Made by a program: the position numbers and the translations under genes. A stretch of 31,518 nucleotides of DNA from positions 1-31,518 of the forward strand of contig JAGUWA010000340.1 in the NCBI GenBank assembly GCA_020062605.1, read 5' to 3'. The notes beneath the pieces were generated by a model. That model worked only from the letters and a program-made list of their open reading frames with translations, made no database searches and was not told the DNA's origin. How positions within the stretch are numbered: the first letter of the stretch is position 1; each line of letters starts with the position of its first letter. The DNA comes from Parvibaculum sp. GTDB lineage: Bacteria > Pseudomonadota > Alphaproteobacteria > Parvibaculales > Parvibaculaceae. Below are positions 22,569-29,612 of this stretch, one piece after another.

Positions 22569-24272
22569 TCAGAAACGCGGGAACGGCATCTCCCTCTCCA
22601 TCTCTTTCACTTTTTCTTTCTCCCGGCTGCGTTCTTCGTACTCATGCAGCGCCCGCACAAGCTGGCGCTTGTAGTCGTAGGCATAGTTGCTCGCGCGAAT
22701 GGCCTTCTCCGTCACCCGTGACAAGGCTGCGGCGCGACGCTCAAGCGCCCGCCCCAGCATCTTGTGCAAATAGGCGTCGGTGCCGGTCCGCTGGTGGATC
22801 AGCTCAAAATCTCGTTTGGCGATCTTCACCTGCTGGCGCCCGTCCTCGATCTTGTCGTTCCAGTGGCTGACATCCTGCTGCGCCCTGCGCCAGCGGCTGC
22901 GCCGGTGTTTGAGGTAACGCAGAGACACTTCCGCCTTCTTGCGCGTTTCATCCTTGGCGATGCCGACATTCAGGCCGCGCAGCCCTCCGGCAAGGCCGGG
23001 CTTCTCCTTGAGCATGCGGGCGGTCTCCTCAACGCCGAACTGTGCCTCCATCTTCATCCAGATACGCTCGGCCTTGGCCGGGTCTTTGAACGTGACCGAA
23101 AGCGACTCCCGGAAGCTCTCCCGCCAGCGCGTCTCAAACTTCGTCGCGCGGTCATGCCGACTGTGGGCGTAGGCCGCATCCCGTTCGGCGCGGAACAGCC
23201 GCCTCTCGCCGTACCGGTAGTGCGCGTCCAGGCCTTTCCAGTAGTGGACGGCCATTTGCGCGTGATCGAGTTCGGTCATGGCGTCTCTGGTCTTCTTGCG
23301 CGCAACCCGCTCTTCCGCCGCGCGAAGCCGGTCGGCACGGCGCAATTGCGCGGGCGTCATGTTCTCACTGCCGGGGATGGGGTGCTTGCGCTTCTCCGCC
23401 GCCACAAGCTCGTCAATCCGCGTCAACTCCCAGTCGTCAAACTTCTCGCCGAACCTTTCTTCCAACTCCGTAAGCCGCACCCCTTTGCCCATTTGCGAAA
23501 GCTTGGCGGCTTCGTCCCCGCGCACCAGCACGAGGCCCCGGCCCTTGCGCTGCAACTGGAGGCCATAAGCCCCAACACGCGCGGACAGGTCGGCCCACGA
23601 TGTGGCGTTGTAAAAGTGCGGGGCCACGCGCTCCCGCAGTGACTTCACGTCTTCCCAGCTCATATCCGGGATGGGCGGGCGGTTGTTGCGCCGGGCCAGC
23701 CAATACTCGGCGTCCGTCACGGTCGCGCGGGTATCGCCAAAATCTTCCTGTAGCTCTTGTTCGGGGATACGGGCTTTGTCCCGCCCGCGCTCCTTGGCGA
23801 TGTTGAGGTCGCGCTCGCGGGCGATCTCGCGCACCAGCGCCGTGAGGCGCTTGCCGTCGTTGTGACGGCTGTAGGCTTTGCCGGTCTGTGGGTGGATGCG
23901 GTTGACCAGGAAGTGGATATGCGGGTGCTCGGTGTCCCTATGAGCGTAGATGAGGGCTTGGTAGTCGCTGAGGCCAAGGCGCTCGATGGCGTCGATGGCG
24001 ATCTCGCGCATGATGCCGGGGTCAACCTTTCCGGCCTTGGCGTCTTTCGGGTCGAAGGCCAGCACGAAGTGGTAGGCCGGATTGCGGCACCGGGTGGACT
24101 GGGCGGCGGTGGCCGCCATGATGGCGGCGGCGGCTTCGGGGCTTTCGGTCTGGAGGTTGCGCGTCTCAACCCACTCGACGCGATCGGGGCTGAGCTTGGC
24201 GGTGTTGCCCGACAGATAAAGCGCCGATGCGCGGAAGTTCGCGGGCTGCTTTTTCGGGATTTTGAAGCGCAT
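22569..24272 (-). CDS. relaxase / mobilization nuclease (MOBP-like)
   Basis: A 567-residue protein whose N-terminal third is the relaxase domain that nicks oriT and leads one strand in transfer. The metal-binding motif HRDTEHPHIH (residues 111-120) followed by FLVNRIHPQTGK is complete. Tyr19 in ALYLSG is the candidate nicking tyrosine. The rest is long, charged and largely helical (RADRLRAAEERVARKKTRD, ERRAAALSRVTEKAIRASNYAYDYKRQLVRALHEYEERSREKEKVKEMERE), likely for contacts with other transfer proteins or DNA. There is no helicase domain. It starts three bases after the mobC-like stop, so the two are one operon, closed by a terminator. Confidence 0.9.
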   Translation of the reverse strand: MRFKIPKKQPANFRASALYLSGNTAKLSPDRVEWVETRNLQTESPEAAAAIMAATAAQSTRCRNPAYHFVLAFDPKDAKAGKVDPGIMREIAIDAIERLGLSDYQALIYAHRDTEHPHIHFLVNRIHPQTGKAYSRHNDGKRLTALVREIARERDLNIAKERGRDKARIPEQELQEDFGDTRATVTDAEYWLARRNNRPPIPDMSWEDVKSLRERVAPHFYNATSWADLSARVGAYGLQLQRKGRGLVLVRGDEAAKLSQMGKGVRLTELEERFGEKFDDWELTRIDELVAAEKRKHPIPGSENMTPAQLRRADRLRAAEERVARKKTRDAMTELDHAQMAVHYWKGLDAHYRYGERRLFRAERDAAYAHSRHDRATKFETRWRESFRESLSVTFKDPAKAERIWMKMEAQFGVEETARMLKEKPGLAGGLRGLNVGIAKDETRKKAEVSLRYLKHRRSRWRRAQQDVSHWNDKIEDGRQQVKIAKRDFELIHQRTGTDAYLHKMLGRALERRAAALSRVTEKAIRASNYAYDYKRQLVRALHEYEERSREKEKVKEMEREMPFPRF

Positions 24273-24275
24273 CCA

Positions 24276-24866
24276 TCACCTCCCCCCGCGTGACGGCGGC
24301 TCGTGAGACGGGCCCGGAGATTGCGCGCCCTCTTTCGGCGGCTTGCCTGCGTCCTTGTTGGCGGCTGTTGGCGCCACTGAGGCTTCATGCAGTGGCTCCA
24401 GAGCTGCGCGCATAGCTTCGAACCCTTCGTCGCGAAGCTCGCTTGGCACATCGTGGCCGCTGTTGGCCATATGCGCCAGCCGGTTGACCGTGTGCCCGGC
24501 CGTGTTGAGCGGCTCGATCTGGGCCTCGATCAGTTCAGCGAGGTCGTTGCGGCCCAGCAGTTGCTCCACCAACTGCCCGCCGGTGTACCGCGCCCAGCGG
24601 GCGTAGACCTCCTCGCCGGTCACGTCCGCAAGCTGCTGGAAGTTGGTCGCTGCCGACTGCAATTCATAAAGCAGCTTCTGAAAGATGATGAGTTGGGCCG
24701 GGCGCGCGCGGGGGCGTTTACCCAGAACTGTGTCGCGCGCATAGCGCCCGAAAGGCATCCCAGCGGCGGCAGCATGGGTCTTGAGCTGCGCCAGCTCCGC
24801 ATCCGTGAGGCGGATATTTACAACGTGGCGGCGCCTGTCTGCCGGGCTCTTACGCGGCCGTGCCAT
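24276..24866 (-). CDS. MobC-like mobilization accessory protein
   Basis: A 196-residue protein. The N-terminal HVVNIRLTDAELAQLKTHAAAAGMPFGRYARDTVLG has the ribbon-helix-helix look of MobC/relaxosome accessory proteins, which bind near oriT and help the relaxase. The middle (LLYELQSAATNFQQLADVTG, then HTVNRLAHMANSG) carries the N-x-x-x-A-x-x-x-N helical pattern common in MobC. The tail is Pro/Gly/Ser rich. It lies immediately upstream of the relaxase gene on the same strand, with a likely oriT upstream of its start. Confidence 0.8.
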   Translation of the reverse strand: MARPRKSPADRRRHVVNIRLTDAELAQLKTHAAAAGMPFGRYARDTVLGKRPRARPAQLIIFQKLLYELQSAATNFQQLADVTGEEVYARWARYTGGQLVEQLLGRNDLAELIEAQIEPLNTAGHTVNRLAHMANSGHDVPSELRDEGFEAMRAALEPLHEASVAPTAANKDAGKPPKEGAQSPGPSHEPPSRGGR

Positions 24867-24880
24867 CGCCGTATCGCCCC

Positions 24881-24915
24881 GTTGTAAGGCGCAGAATGCG
24901 CCCCTCGCTTGCGAG
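24881..24915. other. candidate oriT region upstream of mobC
   Basis: GGCGCA-GAA-TGCGCC (24888-24902) is a perfect inverted repeat. It is followed at once by CTCGC-TT-GCGAG (24904-24915), a second hairpin. The junction reads GAATGCGCCCC, which resembles the AATGCGCCC of some plasmid nick regions (recalled similarity, not verified). The place just ahead of a mobC-relaxase operon is where oriT is usually found. The rest of the 497-bp gap (24867-25363) is AT-rich near 25,070-25,180 and holds the 24-bp repeats at its right end. Confidence 0.35.
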
Positions 24916-25266
24916 CAAGACGAAGCCCTTGAGACCCCGCCAGGTGGTCGAATGTGGCTGAGTTTTCGCCTGAAAGCCCCTCACAGCACGTCTGACGGCA
25001 CTGCCACCGGCAGCCGTCCGTGCGAGGGGTTTTTGTAGGCGAAAATACATCTTGCCTCCCTACTGAAACAAAGTTTCTTCTTCCACTGTATGGAGTTACG
25101 CGGGAACCAAGGAACAAGTGCCCTCAAACACTAGCAATAAAAAGCCTACAATAACAACACCCATATGGGACCGCCAACACCTCTCAATGCCCACCGATAG
25201 GGATTCTCGGTGTCAGGCGCAGTGCGGCTGACAGGGGTCCGGGCAAGGCTGCCGAGAGAGTGGCGG

Positions 25267-25362
25267 CACAATAAACGAGTAAATGATGGACACAATAAAC
25301 TAATTGATGTACAACATAATAAACTAACGAGTGAACAACACGATAAACGAATTGACCTAAGC
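25267..25362 (+). repeat. four phased 24-bp direct repeats ending at the second fic start codon
   Basis: Four units start at 25267, 25291, 25315 and 25339. Each opens with CAYRATAAAC, so ATAAAC recurs at 25271, 25295, 25319 and 25343, exactly 24 bp apart. The second half of each unit is only loosely conserved. The array ends one base before the ATG at 25364, so any regulator bound there should control this gene. Replication iterons also look like this, but no Rep gene is in the window. Confidence 0.75.
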
Positions 25363-25363
25363 C

Positions 25364-26917
25364 ATGCCCAGCGCCGCTGAAAAACTTGCCGATAGTCTAG
25401 AGGCCCTTCACGGGCTGCAAAAGGGTGGCAAGGTGGCGATCCGCTCGGCGGAGCTGTCACGCACCCACCGGGAACGCCTGCTGAAAGCAGGCTTCCTCAA
25501 GCCCGTCATGAAGGGCTGGTACATCCCGGCCCGTCCCGACGAGACCACCGGCGAGAGCACTGCCTGGTATGCCTCCTTCTGGGCGTTCTGCGCTACCTAT
25601 CTGGCCGAGCGGTTCGGCGAGGCGTGGGTGCTGTCGCCGGAAGAGTCTCTGCTGCTCCACACCGGCAATCGCACCGTGCCGCGCCAGCTCCTTGTTCGTG
25701 CCCCGAAAGGCAAGAACAACATCGTGGCCCTGCCCCACGATACGTCCCTGCTCGATGTAAAGGCTGACCTGCCCCCAGCCGCCCTGATTGAAAAGAAGGA
25801 CGGCCTCAACCTCTACACCCTGCCCGCCGCGCTTGTCGCCAGCGGGCCCGGTTTCTACACCGCCTCCGCCAATGAGGCGCGTGCCGCCTTGGGCACCATC
25901 CGCAACGCCTCGGAAGTGCTCAGCCTTCTACTGGAAGGCGGGCACACGAAGGCGGCGGAGCGCCTCGCGGGGGGCTTTCGCAATATCGGCAAGGCCCGTA
26001 TTGCCGACGACATCGTCAAGACCATGCAGGCCGCCGGATATAACGTCCGGGAGAGCGACCCCTTTGCAGGCCCGTCGCCGATAGTGCTGCGCGATCATGA
26101 GCGTTCTCCCCATGTCGCCCGCTTGCGGCTGATGTGGCAGACCATGCGCGGCGAAATTGCGGCGCATTTCCCGCCGCCGCCCGGCAGGCCCAATGATATT
26201 GCGGCCTACCTCAAGCGCGTGGATGAAACCTACGTCACCGACGCCTACCACTCGCTTTCTATTGAAGGCTATCAGGTCACGTTGGAGCTGATAGAGCGCG
26301 TGCGTAGAGGAAACTGGAATCCCGATAACAACGAAGAAGATCACAACCACCGCAACGCACTTGCTGCGCGCGGCTACTGGCAGGCTTTCCAAGCCGTCAA
26401 GTTAGCCGTCGAGCGGGTGCTTCATGGCGACAATCCCGGAGAAGTCGTCGAAGCCCGGCATGGTGATTGGTACCGCGAACTTTTCGCGCCAAGCATCACA
26501 GCCGGGCTGATCAAGCCCGCCGATCTGGCGGGCTATCGCAACGCGCCGGTCTATATCCGCAAATCCATGCACGTGCCGCCCGCGCGCGAGGCCGTGTTGG
26601 ATCTGATGGAGACTTTTTTTGAGCTTCTCAGCGAAGAGACGGACCCCGCCGCGCGGGTGGTCCTGGGCCACTTCGCGTTCGTGTACATCCACCCCTACAT
26701 GGACGGAAACGGCCGCATGGCCCGTTTCCTCATGAACACCATGCTGGCGGCGGGCGGCTATTCGTGGACGGTGATCCCCGTCACCCGCCGCGACGACTAC
26801 ATGGCCGCTCTCGAAGCGGCCAGTGTCGGGCAAGACATTCGCCCGTTTGCTCGGTTCATTGGGGAACTGGTGACGGCAAACGGACGTGGCATCGATGCGC
26901 CCTCTACTCAACCGTGA
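25364..26917 (+). CDS. Fic-domain protein with N-terminal winged-helix/AbiEi-like region
   Basis: A 517-residue protein in two halves. Residues 1 to about 225 begin with a helix-turn-helix-like segment (IRSAELSRTHRERLLKAGFLKPVMKGWYIP) and continue with a domain whose layout resembles AbiEi-type antitoxins (by eye). Residues about 255-517 are a Fic domain. The motif HPYMDGNGR (His443 to Arg451) is complete, and a self-inhibition motif S-x-x-x-E-G (in SLSIEGY, residues 297-302) precedes it. The expected activity is nucleotide transfer to a target protein, kept off by the inhibitory helix. No Shine-Dalgarno precedes the ATG; the 24-bp repeats run right up to it. It would be a one-protein regulator-effector unit. 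There is no partner gene: the next gene is on the other strand. Confidence 0.85.
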   Translation: MPSAAEKLADSLEALHGLQKGGKVAIRSAELSRTHRERLLKAGFLKPVMKGWYIPARPDETTGESTAWYASFWAFCATYLAERFGEAWVLSPEESLLLHTGNRTVPRQLLVRAPKGKNNIVALPHDTSLLDVKADLPPAALIEKKDGLNLYTLPAALVASGPGFYTASANEARAALGTIRNASEVLSLLLEGGHTKAAERLAGGFRNIGKARIADDIVKTMQAAGYNVRESDPFAGPSPIVLRDHERSPHVARLRLMWQTMRGEIAAHFPPPPGRPNDIAAYLKRVDETYVTDAYHSLSIEGYQVTLELIERVRRGNWNPDNNEEDHNHRNALAARGYWQAFQAVKLAVERVLHGDNPGEVVEARHGDWYRELFAPSITAGLIKPADLAGYRNAPVYIRKSMHVPPAREAVLDLMETFFELLSEETDPAARVVLGHFAFVYIHPYMDGNGRMARFLMNTMLAAGGYSWTVIPVTRRDDYMAALEAASVGQDIRPFARFIGELVTANGRGIDAPSTQP

Positions 26918-27000
26918 CCAGAATCGGATTAGCGAACTGGGCATTCACGAACCACCGACATTTTCTGATGCTGATAATCGCTGGCTGTTAAACGAACAAA

Positions 27001-27033
27001 CCCCTTACACGCGTGTATGGGGCTTTTCTTTAT
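27001..27033 (+). terminator. rho-independent terminator after the second fic gene
   Basis: CCCC-T-TACAC-GC-GTGTA-T-GGGG (27001-27022) is a near-perfect hairpin followed by CTTTTCTTTATTT. The gap 27034-27118 holds nothing recognised. Confidence 0.75.
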
Positions 27034-27118
27034 TTATGCACCTAACGAAAATGCAACTGGCTGCTAGCCACTCAATCATCAAGTAGAGTAGTCACGATGC
27101 TGGTAAGACTATCTTGGG

Positions 27119-27850
27119 CTACCTCACGGTCACGTTGAGGGCAAGGTTAACTGCCCCCGCGCGGCACGTCATTCCATCACGAGAGGAGCAGTATACATTG
27201 ACACCTTGTGGTCCCGCTCCCCGCCCCGATGAAGCAGGGCGTGGGCTATGCAATGACGCGCCTTTGAAGACGAGCCCTCCGCCCTTACACTGAAACGTCA
27301 GCACATAAGTCACATACTTCGCATACGCGTTGCTCGTTCCAACGTAAGCAGAAACTTGGGAGAGTCCTCCCTCATAGGTGCCATGAACAAGCATGTTGCT
27401 CGCATTACTGTCTATGCCGAAGCCAAACTCAGGGGATACTCTTCGGTCTGCACATACCTTCACTTCCTGAGGCTCTTCATCACCTCTGTCAGCACTTTCA
27501 TTCACGGCCGTTTCAAGCGTTTCGGTCTTACTCGTAACCTGAGTCAGCGTTTTATGAATTGTCTTTATACTCTTCGACAGGTCACTGATCTGCTCAACGA
27601 TCTGATCGAGCCGACCATCAATGCCATCCAATCTGCCCGTCACGTCATCAAGCTGCTCCCCCTGCGTCGTAATTGCTGTGGTGTTCACAACCTGCTGCGC
27701 TTTCACTTCGTCTAGTTGAAGCTGCGCGCCATAGCCATTGGCGACCGATGTGTCGACACCTTTGCCCGACATTGTTTGTGCGTGTGCGGCCACTGCGCCG
27801 TACAGCAAAGCGACCACGGCAACGGTCGCGCTGAGATTCGTGATTTTCAT
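27119..27850 (-). CDS. secreted coiled-coil protein, unknown
   Basis: A 243-residue protein with a signal peptide (MKITNLSATVAVVALLYGAVAAHA|Q). Residues about 45-120 form a coiled coil with regular Leu/Ile spacing and many Asp and Gln (QGEQLDDVTGRLDGIDGRLD, then QIVEQISDLSKSIKTIHKTL). The C-terminal domain of about 100 residues is Gly/Ser/Tyr/Val rich with four Cys (CADRRVSPEFGFGIDSNAS and NVYCSSRDGMTCRAGAVNLAL), likely beta-structure with disulfides. The start at 27850 is chosen because the signal peptide begins there. A trimeric or dimeric stalk with a head domain would fit, exported to the periplasm or surface. The family is not recognised. Confidence 0.65.
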   Translation of the reverse strand: MKITNLSATVAVVALLYGAVAAHAQTMSGKGVDTSVANGYGAQLQLDEVKAQQVVNTTAITTQGEQLDDVTGRLDGIDGRLDQIVEQISDLSKSIKTIHKTLTQVTSKTETLETAVNESADRGDEEPQEVKVCADRRVSPEFGFGIDSNASNMLVHGTYEGGLSQVSAYVGTSNAYAKYVTYVLTFQCKGGGLVFKGASLHSPRPASSGRGAGPQGVNVYCSSRDGMTCRAGAVNLALNVTVR

Positions 27851-28028
27851 GTAAGCACCCTGTTCTAAATTCTTCCCACCACCAATCAATTCGGCGGCTA
27901 GAAACTTCTGGTGCTCACCACAAGCAACAAAACTGACAGTTTCCTTCAGCGACGACGACGATCACCGTCGTCAGTCCAATTGCGACGGCAAAAGCAAGGC
28001 GGCTTCTATCTGAAGCCGCCTCGATCCG

Positions 28029-28229
28029 CTAAGCGTTTTCGCTCAGCGCCACGGCCCGCAGGTCATGCTGCTCGCCTTCGCATGGCCCGTTGTTTGGCAG
28101 TTCGCCACTGGCAAACATTTCCACTGCGGCAGCTTCGGCGCTTTGAGCGTCCGGCGCGGTTATGCGGTACTGGTAGACCACCAGCTCCTCTACGGCGACG
28201 GTGAACATCTGTTCGTTCTGGTTATCCAT
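28029..28229 (-). CDS. 66-residue acidic protein, unknown
   Basis: A 66-residue protein, acidic, with a predicted beta-strand segment (FTVAVEELVVYQYRITA) followed by a helix (AQSAEAAAVEMFASGEL). The layout suggests a small ferredoxin-like or nucleic-acid-independent fold; this is only a guess. AAAGGA lies upstream of the ATG at 28229; a longer start at 28265 is less likely. It follows the DUF736 gene by 75 bp on the same strand and is probably co-transcribed. Similar small genes accompany DUF736 in alphaproteobacterial plasmids and ICEs. Confidence 0.55.
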   Translation of the reverse strand: MDNQNEQMFTVAVEELVVYQYRITAPDAQSAEAAAVEMFASGELPNNGPCEGEQHDLRAVALSENA

Positions 28230-28304
28230 GACAGAAGTCCTTTCCTTTCGTTTGTTGAGGGACAACCGCCGCCCGGCTGTGAGCCGAGCGGCGTGTCGCG
28301 AGGG

Positions 28305-28598
28305 TTAGCGTTTCCAAGTGAGGACGAACTTGTTGTCTTCGCCTTCGAAGAGGCTGGCGTAGATCGGACCTGTGAAGCTCGGGTCATCCAGCTTGAGGCT
28401 GATGAAGGGCTTGTCCTTCTTCGAGGTGCGGTTCCACGCCGCGCCCAGTTCCGCGTCCCCAGCCATGATCCGAAAATCCGGCGCACCTGGCTTGTCGCTG
28501 TTGATCGGGACAAGTGTGACCTCGGCCTGGATTGTCAGCGTCTTGATTTCGCCGGTGTAGCCGTTGTCCGTTTTTGTGAATGTTCCGATGATAGTCAT
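28305..28598 (-). CDS. DUF736 family protein
   Basis: A 97-residue protein. The opening MTIIGTFTKTDNGYTGEIKTL, the middle APDFRIMAGDAELGAAWNRTS and the closing YASLFEGEDNKFVLTWKR are the signature of DUF736, a small all-beta family of unknown function. It is very common on conjugative plasmids and integrative elements of alphaproteobacteria. GGAGAATT precedes the ATG. Its presence supports the mobile nature of this half of the window. Confidence 0.85.
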   Translation of the reverse strand: MTIIGTFTKTDNGYTGEIKTLTIQAEVTLVPINSDKPGAPDFRIMAGDAELGAAWNRTSKKDKPFISLKLDDPSFTGPIYASLFEGEDNKFVLTWKR

Positions 28599-28952
28599 AT
28601 TTCAATTCTCCTTTGTCTGTTTCCGGGACCGCCCCATGCGGCCTTTCCGATGGCCGACCGAGAGCACGCGGATTGAGGCGGTGGAGACACCCGAAGGGCG
28701 AAGCGCAGCGGCAGACCGGCAGCCGCCTGCTTTTTGGAGCGCAGCGATCGCGAGGAAAGCGCCGCGCCGCCAAAGGCGGAGCAAGCTGGGGAAAAAACTG
28801 ACGGAAGCCGGTTGGCTCCACCGCCGCCGCGTGCAGGGATGCCATCAAAAGGAAAGGCGCCTGGGAGCGGGCCTGTCAGCCAAGGGACGAAACAGGCGCG
28901 GCCACTCGGGTCATCAATTTGACGACGGCGGAACCCAGCTCCGGCTCAAACG
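28599..28952. other. 354-bp GC-rich gap upstream of DUF736, no supported gene
   Basis: The stretch is GC-rich between AT-richer flanks. Short reading frames are open on both strands, but none has a ribosome-binding site or a family I recognise. Several hairpins are possible, one on the plus strand at 28705-28735 followed by TTTTT. It may be a structured leader or non-coding RNA for the minus-strand DUF736 gene, or decayed coding sequence. Confidence 0.4.
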
Positions 28953-29282
28953 CTAGTACGGGCAATCAGGAGAGGGCTTCTCAACACCATCGACAGTGAT
29001 AAGCCCCTGCGCCACCTCTTCGCCGCGCTGGGTAAGCGTGAACGGCCAAGCGTCGTGCTCGTCCTTCAACACAACAAGCCCGGCAGACGCCAGCATGCGA
29101 ATGTCCGCACGCAGTTCATCAGTCGCAACTGCCAGCCCCAGCTCCGGCAGCCAGTTCCGAAACACGAACAGATTAGCTGACCCGCCCGTCGCCCCCGCCA
29201 GCGCTCGCAAGATCGCTAACCGCCGGTGCCGGGTCTTCACCTCTTCAATGGTCAAGGAAGAGTTTCGACTAGGCGTGTTCAT
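28953..29282 (-). CDS. phage-type winged-helix protein
   Basis: A 109-residue protein with an all-helix start (RHRRLAILRALAGATGGSANLFVFRNWLPELG), then ATDELRADIRMLASAGLVVL and a wing-like hairpin (DAWPFTLTQRGEEVAQG). It ends in VDGVEKPSPDCPY. This order and the xGVxxPSP ending resemble the small Mu-like phage proteins annotated as ArsR-like or VpaChn25_0724 family (recalled). It is a likely DNA-binding protein of about the normal length. A palindrome 37-63 bp upstream of its start could be its own operator. It reads toward DUF736 but is separated from it by the GC-rich gap. Confidence 0.65.
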   Translation of the reverse strand: MNTPSRNSSLTIEEVKTRHRRLAILRALAGATGGSANLFVFRNWLPELGLAVATDELRADIRMLASAGLVVLKDEHDAWPFTLTQRGEEVAQGLITVDGVEKPSPDCPY

Positions 29283-29318
29283 ATTTCACATAAAATACTT
29301 GTTAATTAAGTGAAGTTG

Positions 29319-29345
29319 AGATAGTATTCTGTACACGTACTATCT
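29319..29345. promoter_or_regulatory. 27-bp inverted repeat, operator candidate
   Basis: AGATAGTA (29319-29326) and TACTATCT (29338-29345) are perfect 8-bp arms separated by 11 bp, so the half-site centres are 19 bp apart (about two helical turns). It lies in the AT-rich gap between the winged-helix gene (minus) and the small membrane protein gene (plus), where divergent promoters would be expected. Confidence 0.45.
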
Positions 29346-29402
29346 TCATTTTCATTTTTCTCATTAACAGGGAGCGCGCGCACTCATCGCGCGGCTAACA
29401 GC

Positions 29403-29573
29403 ATGTGCTTTTCTATCAGCCCCGAACTTGCAATTTTATGCTTGGTCATCGCACCTATTCTGCTTATTCCAGCAACGACCTTAGATAGCACATTTCTCCA
29501 TGTAGCAGCGCTGCTCATAATCCTCACGCCGTTTCTTTTCGTGCCGCTGTTGGCATTTGCGATATGCAGTTAA
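29403..29573 (+). CDS. 56-residue hydrophobic protein (small membrane protein)
   Basis: An open frame of 57 codons whose product is almost wholly two membrane helices: LAILCLVIAPILLIP, then a short TTLDSTFLHVA turn and ALLIILTPFLFVPLLAFAI. No strong Shine-Dalgarno precedes the ATG, which lowers confidence. It ends eight bases before a strong hairpin terminator, which supports a real plus-strand transcript. Two-helix small proteins of this type often act on membranes or membrane complexes; the role here is unknown. Confidence 0.45.
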   Translation: MCFSISPELAILCLVIAPILLIPATTLDSTFLHVAALLIILTPFLFVPLLAFAICS

Positions 29574-29580
29574 CCTGCGG

Positions 29581-29612
29581 AACCCCTAGATATCTCTAGG
29601 GGTTCTTTTTTC
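29581..29612. terminator. bidirectional terminator shared by convergent genes
   Basis: AACCCCTAGA and TCTAGGGGTT form a perfect 10-bp stem around TATC and are followed on the plus strand by CTTTTTTCTTT. The stop codon of the minus-strand membrane protein lies inside the stem (29586-29588). Confidence 0.85.

Noticed and set aside
25267..25362. CRISPR array
   Set aside because: Only about ten bases per 24-bp unit are conserved, with no spacer-like 30-bp blocks and no cas genes.
25267..25362. Plasmid replication iterons
   Set aside because: No replication-initiator gene is in the window and the repeats stop at a fic start codon; regulation is the simpler reading, though not excluded.
27356..27715. 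Plus-strand 119-codon frame inside the coiled-coil gene
   Set aside because: The minus-strand frame has a signal peptide and heptad pattern; the plus frame lacks a ribosome site and recognisable features.
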